From positions 1-44,558 of the forward strand of contig JALHJL010000032.1 of assembly GCA_022839625.1 (NCBI GenBank): a stretch of 44,558 nt of DNA, written 5' to 3'. The DNA is from Phycisphaerales bacterium (GTDB taxonomy: Bacteria; Planctomycetota; Phycisphaerae; UBA1845; Fen-1342). The position numbers and the translations under genes were made by a program. Shown piece after piece: positions 14,139-23,100 of the stretch (positions are counted from its first letter, which is position 1; each line of letters opens with the position of its first letter). The notes under the pieces are model-generated. The model made no database searches. It saw only the letters and a program-made list of their open reading frames with translations, and had not been told where the DNA came from.

Positions 14139-15355
14139 GGCACGTCTCCCGATTGCGGCCCGCCGTCGGCTACGAAGACGCGTCGCCCCGCGACATAGAC
14201 CGCGAGCACCCGGGCGCGCAGATCGAGCGGATCGGCCGAGAACACGACCACGTCCGCCTGATACCCCGCCCGCAGCACGCCGATCCGGTCCCCGACGCCC
14301 AGCAACTCGGCGGCCGCGGCGGTGATCGCCCGGCGTGCCGCCGCGGGCGCCAGTCCGCTGCGGGCCGCGAGGGCGGCGCCGATTCGCAGGCTGTCGGCCG
14401 GCGCCGCGGGCAGCCCGCCCGCAATCGCCACCGGCGTTCCGTGCCGGGCGAAAAGGGCGGCGGCCTCGGTTGCCCGCTGCCCCGCCGAGAAATCCAGCGG
14501 CCCGACCACCACGCCGGCGATCTGTCCGGAGGCCAGTTCGGACACCCGGCGCGCGTCGCGCGTGTGAATCGGCACCAGCCGCACGCCGTACTCCTGGCCG
14601 AGTTGCAGACAAGCGAGCACATCGGCCCCGCTGGGCGCGGCGATGAAGCCGGGCAGCGCGCCGGCCGCGAAGGCCGTCAGTGGGTCGTCTTGAGGGACGC
14701 CGGCGCGGGCCGTCTCGATGGCCTCGCGCAACATCCCCAGCGCCCCGCTCCGTGAGGTCGGCTCGCGTTCCGGGCGGTAGACGTCAACGGAAAGCGACAA
14801 CTTCAGCGGGCCGGCGTCGCTCAGGACGCGCGGCCATCCGTCCGGACCGGCCGTCTGACAGATGGCGATGCGTCCGCCGACGAGGTTACGATCGTCGGGA
14901 GCGAGCGCGAACGTCGTGACGCCGGCCACCAGGGCGAGCCGAAGCTGGTGGGAGTAGCGGTCGAAGGCGTCGCGTGCGTTAACGTGGGGTTGAAGCGCGT
15001 GCTCGCGTTCGCTCAGGTCGCCGGCCGCTGCGAGGGCGGAATGGCAGTCGATCAGTCCGGGCGAGAGGACCGCGCCGGGGTACACGTCCACGGGGACATC
15101 GCCCGCTTCCGATGCCTCGCGGTCCCCGCCAATTTGCGCGATGCTCTCCCCCTCGATCAGCAGCAGGCCGCCCGCGACCATCTGCCCCTGCTCGTTAACG
15201 TAGGCGGCCGCCTGAATTGCCCGACCCGCGGACGACCGCGCCTGTCCTCGGGCCGCCGGGACGTCCCACGCGGCCACGCCGAACGTGCCGAGCATCAGCA
15301 CCGCACACGCGAGCGCTCCGCGGCGGCTCGCGCTGCTCGTGTGTCCCGCGCTCAC
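14135..15355 (-). CDS. Secreted amidohydrolase-like protein, partial metal motif (operon gene 2)
   Basis: This is a 406-aa paralogue. I place the start at the GTG at 15355, which overlaps the upstream stop as GTGA and leads straight into a signal peptide (S-R-R-G-A-L-A-C-A-V-L-M-L, cleavage near A-R-G-Q). The open frame extends upstream into gene 1 without a better start. The metal motif reads P-G-L-I-D-C-H-S-A: His105 is kept and the second His is Ala. The late Asp site is V-A-I-A-G-G. It is the shortest member of the operon and lacks the charged insertions of its paralogues. It probably lacks full metal binding. Confidence 0.84.
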   Translation of the reverse strand: MSAGHTSSASRRGALACAVLMLGTFGVAAWDVPAARGQARSSAGRAIQAAAYVNEQGQMVAGGLLLIEGESIAQIGGDREASEAGDVPVDVYPGAVLSPGLIDCHSALAAAGDLSEREHALQPHVNARDAFDRYSHQLRLALVAGVTTFALAPDDRNLVGGRIAICQTAGPDGWPRVLSDAGPLKLSLSVDVYRPEREPTSRSGALGMLREAIETARAGVPQDDPLTAFAAGALPGFIAAPSGADVLACLQLGQEYGVRLVPIHTRDARRVSELASGQIAGVVVGPLDFSAGQRATEAAALFARHGTPVAIAGGLPAAPADSLRIGAALAARSGLAPAAARRAITAAAAELLGVGDRIGVLRAGYQADVVVFSADPLDLRARVLAVYVAGRRVFVADGGPQSGDVP

Positions 15356-16827
15356 TCGTCGCCCTCCGGCCACGCGCCCTCCGCGTGATAGACCTCGCGC
15401 CCGGCAATGAACACCCGCTCCACGCACGCGCCCGGCGCCAGCGGATGGCCGCTCCATACCACCAGGTCGGCCTGCAGCCCGGGCTCGAGCCGGCCGATCT
15501 GCCGCTCGACGCCCAGCAGACGCGCGGCGCTGCCCGTCATCGCCGCCAGGGCGGTGTCCGCGTCGAAGCCCGCGCCGGCCGCACGCGCGGCGCGGAGCGC
15601 GAGCCGCGGCGCGGCGGCGGAGTCGCCAGATACGGACTCGGCAGGCGGCGGCGCCCCGCCGGTCAGCCGTCCCGAGCCGAAGAAAACCTGCACGCCGGCG
15701 CGCCGCAATTCGGCGGCGTCCCCCGCAACCGCATAGCGCTCCGGCCCTGGGCCGTAGGCGAGCGGCGTGGGCGCGGCGGTCAGTACGACCGGCACGCGCA
15801 GGCCGGCCAAGCGGTCGGCCAGCAGATGCGCCCCCGTGGCACCCTCGATAACCAGCGCGACGTTCAACTCCTCGGCCAGGTCCAGCAGGGCGGCCACCTC
15901 GGCGGGGTCATGGGCCTCCACCCACAACCGCAGCTCCCCATCCAGCACGCGGAGCAACATCTCGGCGGCGCGGTCCTGGGCCGGCTCGGCGGGCTTTTTC
16001 AGCTCGTCCTTCTTCTCGTTCTTGCCCGCCGCTTTCTCATCCTTCTGTTCCGCGGTCCCTCGGCCCGGCCCGACACCGCCGGCGCCGGGCTTGCCCTGAC
16101 CAGAGTTCGCCTGCTTCGCGCGCTCGGCCAGCTTTTCCTCATATTCCTTGAGGCTGTCCGCGTAATCCTCCTGCGCCTCGCGGTACTCCCTGGCGGCGTG
16201 GAAGCGGCGGCGCAGGTCCTCGGCTTGCCGGGCCCGCGACAACGGCCCCGGCCAGCCGCTCAGCCCAAGTCCGGCGCATAGCGCCACCTCCCGCTTCAAT
16301 ACCACTTCGTCCACTTGTCCCCGTGGGAGCAGCCGGATTACCGCGCCGACTCCGCCGACGCCGCTCCCCGTGCGGGCCGGGATGCACACAGTGGTCACGC
16401 CGTCGCGCCACGCGGCCCGAATCTCATCCTCCGCATAACGGTCGAACCCGTCGGCGGCGTTGGCGGTCGCCGCATTGCCGCCAAACTGAAAACGGAGTGC
16501 CACCGAGCCGCCCACATCGATCAGGCCAGGCGTCACGAAGCGGCCCTGGCCGACGATTTTGCGGGCCAGGAATGAGGCTTGGACGTTCTCGCCGACGCCC
16601 GTGATCTTGCCGTCGGAGAACAGGACGCCACCGCGCTCCATGGTCCGCCCGTCGCCGATCAGAAGCGTGGCGTCCAGGATCGCCACCGGGCGCATTTGTG
16701 CAAGCAGGGCGGCCGGCCCCCAGAGGCCGCACGCGAGCGCAATCGCGGCCAGGCATGGCCGACCGCCGGCGTGCAGCCCTCCTGTTTGGCGGGGCGGGGA
16801 GGGCGGGTGCGGTGGGCACATGGTCAT
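15352..16827 (-). CDS. Secreted amidohydrolase-like protein, metal site lost (operon gene 1)
   Basis: This 491-aa paralogue is first in the operon. After a proline-rich start, a hydrophobic signal (about 25-43, ending L-L-A-Q) precedes the fold. The metal motif reads P-G-L-I-D-V-G-G-S with no histidine, and the late Asp site is F-F-G-S-G. A long charged segment (about 206-285, rich in K, E, A and G) is inserted in the barrel; similar insertions occur in genes 4, 5, 7 and 8. The start is either 16827 or the second in-frame ATG at 16821. No clear Shine-Dalgarno is visible, but a good promoter lies about 65-90 bases upstream. It is probably non-catalytic. Confidence 0.86.
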   Translation of the reverse strand: MTMCPPHPPSPPRQTGGLHAGGRPCLAAIALACGLWGPAALLAQMRPVAILDATLLIGDGRTMERGGVLFSDGKITGVGENVQASFLARKIVGQGRFVTPGLIDVGGSVALRFQFGGNAATANAADGFDRYAEDEIRAAWRDGVTTVCIPARTGSGVGGVGAVIRLLPRGQVDEVVLKREVALCAGLGLSGWPGPLSRARQAEDLRRRFHAAREYREAQEDYADSLKEYEEKLAERAKQANSGQGKPGAGGVGPGRGTAEQKDEKAAGKNEKKDELKKPAEPAQDRAAEMLLRVLDGELRLWVEAHDPAEVAALLDLAEELNVALVIEGATGAHLLADRLAGLRVPVVLTAAPTPLAYGPGPERYAVAGDAAELRRAGVQVFFGSGRLTGGAPPPAESVSGDSAAAPRLALRAARAAGAGFDADTALAAMTGSAARLLGVERQIGRLEPGLQADLVVWSGHPLAPGACVERVFIAGREVYHAEGAWPEGDE

Positions 16828-16890
16828 CGCGTCTGCCGGGTCGGGTGGCTGCGTGCCGAATCCACAACTCGGGCCCGCCGCCTCGAACGT

Positions 16891-16918
16891 AATTTAGGGC
16901 CGCGGGCAGAAATGTCAA
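16891..16918 (-). promoter_or_regulatory. Sigma70-type promoter for the amidohydrolase operon
   Basis: On the minus strand TTGACA (16918-16913), a perfect -35 element, is followed after 16 bases by TAAATT (16896-16891), a 4/6 -10 element. It stands in an AT-rich pocket of a GC-rich region. Transcription would start near 16884, giving a leader of about 57 bases before operon gene 1. Confidence 0.5.
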
Positions 16919-17033
16919 TTTGCGGACCCGCCTTGATGGTCCGCGAAGCAGCGGCCCTGGGGCGTAGGCGGGCGGCTCGATATGGGACTCCGGCAGCCGC
17001 GCTGGTACATGGAAGCGGCGGCGCGGTTTATGA

Positions 17034-17062
17034 TTGATTCGCACACGGGGCGCGTTTAGGAT
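17034..17062 (+). promoter_or_regulatory. Candidate promoter for the M6 protease gene
   Basis: TTGATT (17034-17039) is followed after 17 bases by TAGGAT (17057-17062), each a 4/6 match to sigma70 consensus. The predicted leader is about 90 bases and ends in a strong Shine-Dalgarno sequence. Confidence 0.38.
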
Positions 17063-17161
17063 TACATGCGTTGAGATGTCTACCTCACGCGAGAGAGAAG
17101 TTGTCTACTAGCGACCCATGTCCGGGACCGGTTCCGGAGAGCTGCGATACAGGAGTTGCTC

Positions 17162-20100
17162 ATGCGCTCTGAGAGAAAGAGCCGTTCGGCGGTCTGTTTC
17201 AGGCAAAGCAGAGCTTTGCACTACTTAGCCGGTATCGGGGTACTGATGGCCGGTTTGGCGGTCGCGGTGTACGCCGGCGAGGGCCAGCAACGCACGTTCG
17301 TGGTCATGCTCAGCGTGCCCGTGAAGTCCATGGACGGCTGGCCGGACGTGATCCTGCCGAACCCGCAGGAAGCCTGGGTGCAGTTCTTCGACCGCACGGA
17401 CCCGGCCGTGAACTCCTTCGCGGAGTACTGGGACGAGATCTCGTACGGCAGCGTGCAGGTGACCGGCGATGCGGTCGGCTGGGCGGAGGTGCCGTGGCCG
17501 GTCTTGCCGCAGTACGAGGGCTTTGTGAATCCCGGCGACTACGCGGGCATGAGCGGTCGCGTGCTGCCCTTCACCAACTTGAACCCCCGCGCGAACAACA
17601 GCATCGACCGGTCCACCAACACCGCGTTCAACCCCTACGCCGGCGAGGTGTTCGAAGAAGAACCCATGTTCCTGGTCGACTGGAACGGTGACCTGCTGGG
17701 GCTTGGCATCGGCGATTACGACGCCCAGGCGCTCGTGGACGCGGTCTGGACGCCGGGCGAGCGGTTCGCCGATCTCGACGGCGACGGCACGTACGACGCG
17801 CTCTTGGAGGTGGCGATCGACGGATGGGACGACAACGTCACGCAAGACCCCGATTGCCCCGGCCAGTCGTGGGACCCGGCGGACCCGTCATGTCCAACGG
17901 TGACATGTGCGGATGTCGACGGTGTCATCGACAACAAGGAGATCTGCGACGTCGACGGCGACGGGCAGTGGGATTTCCCCGAGCCGTTCGAGGATTTCCT
18001 GCGGGTGTACATCCCGAGCGTCCTACCGCCCGCCGGCCCGTGGGTCCGACTCGATCCCAGCCCCAACAATACGTACACCGGCAGCGTGACCGCGGTCGGC
18101 TCGCGCTTGTGGGCGATCGCGTACATCAAGCGAAACTACCCGGGCGACACGGCGGGGCTGATCGCGCGCTGTGGGAACGGGAGGTATGACCCGCCCGAGT
18201 TCTGGTACGAAGCCGACACGTCGAAGCTGGCCCCGGGTGCGGTGGTGACGGGTGCCAGGACGCCGCGGCCCAACGAGACCAACACAGGCGTATTGCCCGC
18301 CGCCTACCAGCTCCTGTCGGGCTGGGATTACGACTTCTGGTGGTCGTTCTACTGGATGGATGTGCACCTGCGGGCCAGCCAGATGTATCCGGTCCCCATC
18401 CCCTGGGCGCCGACCTGGCCAGGCTACGGTACGGCCGACACCACCAGCGTCTCCAGCCTCGGCAACAACATCCCTGCGTTGCGGCCCGTGGACCTGAACG
18501 ACCTGAACGACCCCACGTTGGACAAGCCGTGGGTGCCGCGCTTGCCGACCTTCGATCCGGCGTCCACGGACCCTGGCTGGCTGGGCGGAACAAACGCCCG
18601 CAAGGCGTGGGCGCCGACGGGGGTGGGCGAGCCGAATTGCCTGCCCGACGGCAACGCCCCGAAGTGCCGTCCTCCCGCGGTAGCGGACAATCCTGGCAAC
18701 GGTTTTGTGGATCCCGACCGCTGGCCAACGACGGCGGTGATCCGTCCCGACTTCATCCTTCTGGACGGTGCGAACGTGCGCGCTCATTACGACGGGTGCG
18801 CCGAGTTCGACGACTTGCCCTCGTCCGTCTACCACAACGGCTCCGGCTCGATCTCAGGGCTGGCGGTGCCGGACTGGGGACAGTTGCACCCGTACAGCAC
18901 GACCGGGGAATCCGGCGGCGACGGGCGACTGGGCGAGGTAACGTCGCCATACGGGACCGCCCCCTGGGGCACCGATATGGGCTCGGGCAACCCGTGGTCC
19001 GGCAGCACCGGGGACGGGATCATCCCCGCGGGGGGGCCGCTCGCGCAACGCGTTCACGGCACGCACGGGTACGACGGCGGCAACGTGCTGATCCTCGAGT
19101 ACCTGACGTGGCTGAAGGACTCCCATCCGATCGATCCGGACAATCCGTTCGACCCGAACGACCCCACGACCCCGGCCCCCGCCGCGGCCGGCGTCCTGAA
19201 GCGTGACTTCAACCTCGACGGGCTGCTCGACATGGGCGAGGTCCGCGCGGCGGCCACGGAGAACTACAGCATCGACCTGAATCCGTTCACGGACAACAAC
19301 GGCGGCAGCGGGAGCGAATACCCCTTCAGCCGCGCCCGGCTGGTCGAGGACACCGTAGCCGATCTCGACGACACGGTGGACTGGGATGAGCTGGTCATGT
19401 TCGGCGACGGATTGTGCGCCGGCCTTCCGTTCCTGCACTCGGTGGTCATGATCCCGCGGGAAGCGCTGCCTGCGGGCTTGGCGGCCGGCGAGCGCGACCT
19501 GTTCCAGTTGCCGGCGCCGGGCATGGACCTCCCGATCTATGTCGGCGAGGACCCCCTCACCCCGCCCATCGGCCCCATTTACTTCTCCGACTGGGCCACG
19601 CCGCTGAACGGCAGCTCAGAGTCCGGCGGCGAGGGCGGCTTCTGGCTCGTCGGCACCACTGCCCACGAGTGGCTCCACGTTTGGGAAGGCTACCCCGATC
19701 TCTACGACTACGACGTCTATTACGGCGGGTACGTCAACTGGCCGATGGGTGCCTGGGACATCATGTCCAACGGTTTCGGCCATCCCTCGCCATTCCTGAA
19801 AGAGTCTTTCCTGGGCAACACCTGCCTGGGCACCGCGCACGAGCCCTGGATCGAGAGCCGCGACCTCACCGCCTTCCTGAACGTCGCCGAGGACACCAAT
19901 ATCGAGTTCCCCGACTACGCCTTCCATCCAACAAAGTCGGTCTACTACTACATCAATGAGAACAACCCGGGCGAGGCCTTCACCTTCCACCGCGTCACCG
20001 ACTTCCTCTACCCCGACCCGCTCATCAACTTCTCCCGCAATCTCCCCGGGCAGGGACTCCTCATCACCCACCTCGACCTCGGCGCCAACTTCCCCGAGGG

Positions 20101-23100
20101 CTTCGCGCTCTCCCAACGCTTCGGCACCCGCTCCCAATACCTCATCGTCCAGGCCGACGGGCTCGAACAGCTCGAGCACGGCACCAACCTCGGCGATCCC
20201 GCCGACCCCTATCCCGGCGCCCTGAACGTCACCACCTGGAACGACACCACCACCCCCCGCTCCCGCTGGTACGACGAGATCCCCAGCGGGATCGAGATTC
20301 GCAACGTCGTCGAGCTCCCCGACCGGTCCATCGTCACCTTCCACTGGGACCCCAAGATCGTCCCCACCCTCGCCGTCCACCGGCCGCCCGGCAACGACGT
20401 CATCTACGGCAACTTCGTCCTCCACTACGACGCCTTCGACTTCTGGGGCGGCACCACCATCCAGTTCTTCTTCGACCGCGACCACACCGGACACGACGGC
20501 ACCGCCATCCCCTCGGCCTTCGTCAAGACCGTCCCCGGCCAGGTCCAACAGACCTTCCTCGTACCCGTCAGCCTGCTCCCCGGCGACGGCGCCTACTACT
20601 TCTACGCCCAGCTTACCCCCGGACCGGGCCTCGACGGCCAACAGGAACCCCCGGCCAGCTCGCCCCGTCCCAACCAACGCAACCGCGGACGCGGCGCCGT
20701 CCTCAAAAACCCGCCCGATCCCAACGAGCCCGAGGGCGTCGTCGTCCACCTCGCCAACGCCCGACTCGAACGCTGGACCCTCACCTGCATCGACCATGCC
20801 ACCGCGGGCAGCGAGGTCTTCGAGGTCAAGGGCGCCGTCTCCGGCGTGCACGCCAACGCGGTCACCGGCGTACCCTACGACAACGGACTGGTCGCCTTCA
20901 CGCTCCAGTACGCCGCCAGCGCCATCACCGGCTCGCCCGCCGCCAGCGTCTCCAACACCGGCGGCCTCTTCCAACTGACCGACCCGGGCGTCACGTTCGT
21001 CGCGGCCGATTTCAAGGCCCACGACCGCGTCCGCCTCGTCAGCGGCGACCCCGACGTGCGAACCGGCTTCTTCGAGATCGCCGCCGTCCCCGACGAGCAT
21101 ACCCTCACCCTCGTCTCCGATCCGGGCAGCGGGGCCGTCACCTACCGCCTGCATCCGCTGTCCGCCGGCGGCACCCTGCCCGACGGTACCCCACAGCCCG
21201 ACCGGTTTCATTTCATGACCACCGGCCTGACCGCCTACAGCCTGCCCGTGTACTTCCTGCACGGCGAGGTCGAGCCACGCATCACCCCCGTCGTCGATGT
21301 GTCCTACCCCGACCAGGCCCTCAACCCCGACCACGGACTGCCCCTGCGCGTCCGCTTCAACGCCGCCGCGACCCTCGACGAGTTCGGCCAGCTCAACGGC
21401 GACCTCCTGTTCGACTGGATCCTCGACGTCGCCAACCCCAACAGCCCCACCGCCTCCGGCGCGATCGTCGAGTTCGTCTACGAGGAGCCGCCGGCCGGCA
21501 ACGTCGTCAGCGTCACCGCCTGGAACCCCGCCACCGGTCGCGCGGGAACCGCGTTCGCCACGTTCGACTACACCACGCCCGATACCGACGGCGACGGTAT
21601 TCAAGACTGGCTCGACAACTGCCCGCAACACTACAACCCCGGCCAACAGGACACCGACTTCGACGGATTCGGCAACGCCTGCGACAACTGCCCCGTCCAC
21701 TACAACCCCGAACAGGAAGATGCCGACTTCGACGGCGCCGGCGACCCGTGCGACAACTGCCCCGTGCGACCCAACCCCGACCAATACGATTCCGATGCCG
21801 ACGGCGTCGGCGACCCGTGCGATAACTGCCGCTTCGTCCCCAATCCCACACAGGCCGATGCCGACGGCGACGGCGCCGGAGACGCGTGCGACAACTGCCC
21901 GGACGTGCCCAATGTCAACCAACGCGACCGCGACGGCGACGGCACCGGCGACCTGTGCGACAACTGCCCGTTCATCGCCAACCCCGACCAGCAGGATACC
22001 GACGGCGACGGACTCGGCGACGCCTGCGACCCGTGCCCGAACTCCGATACCGGCGACACCGACCACGACGGCGTGTGCGACGACGTCGATAACTGCGTCA
22101 ACCTGTACAACCCGACCCAGAGCGACGCCGACGCGGACGGCGTCGGGGATGCGTGCGACAACTGCGTGAACGTGGCGAATGCGAGCCAGGCCGATGCCGA
22201 CGGCGACGGGCTCGGGAATGCGTGCGACAACTGCCCCACCGTGCCCAACCCCGACCAACGCGACGCCGACCTCGACGGACTCGGCGACGCCTGCGACCCC
22301 TGCCCGTATGACCCGTCCAACGACCCCGACGACGACGGCGTCTGCAACAACGTCGATAACTGCCCGAACGTACCCAACCCCGACCAGAAGGATACAGACA
22401 CCGACGGGCGCGGCAACGCCTGCGACAACTGCCCGAACGTGCCGAACCCGGGCCAGGAAGATGCCGACGGCGACGGCGTCGGGGATGCGTGCGACAACTG
22501 CGCGGACGTGGCGAATGCAAATCAGGCCGATGCCGACGGCGACGGCGTCGGGAATGCCTGCGACAACTGCCGCTTCGTCTCCAACCCCACGCAGGCGGAT
22601 GCCGATGGGGACGGGGTCGGGGATGCGTGCGATAACTGCCCGGGCGTGGCCAATCCGGACCAGGCCGATCTGGACAAGGATGGGATCGGCGACGTGTGTG
22701 ACCCGGACATTGACGGCGACGGTATCCCCAACGCGACGGACAACTGCCCGCTCGCCGCGAACTCCAGCCAGGCCGACGCGGACGGCGACGGCATCGGCGA
22801 CGTGTGTGACGCGTGCCCGTTCGACAAGGATAACGACAAGGACGGCGACGGCGTCTGCGGCGACGTCGACAATTGCCCGAGCGCGGCCAACGCGGACCAG
22901 GCCGACGCGGACGGCGACGGCATCGGCGACGCGTGTGACGCATGCCCCTATGACCCGCTGAACGACGCGGACGGCGACAGCGTCTGCGGCGACGTGGACA
23001 ACTGCCCGAACGTCGCCAACCCGAGCCAGGCCGACGTGGACCGCGACGGTATCGGCGACACGTGCGACGTCTGCCCGAACGACCCGCTGAACGACGCGGA

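Larger units (their letters stand above)
16828..17161. other. Divergent intergenic region between the amidohydrolase operon and the M6 protease gene
   Basis: This 334-bp gap separates two divergently read units. It holds one candidate promoter for each direction (16891-16918 minus, 17034-17062 plus) and the Shine-Dalgarno AGGAG at 17151-17155. No open frame with coding character and no shared operator-like palindrome was seen. Confidence 0.7.

Noticed and set aside
19616..22258. Long antisense open frame (880 codons) opposite the M6-like gene
   Set aside because: It results from strongly C-ending codons on the coding strand. The translation is Val/Gly/Asp low-complexity with no domain, and the plus-strand gene has clear motifs.
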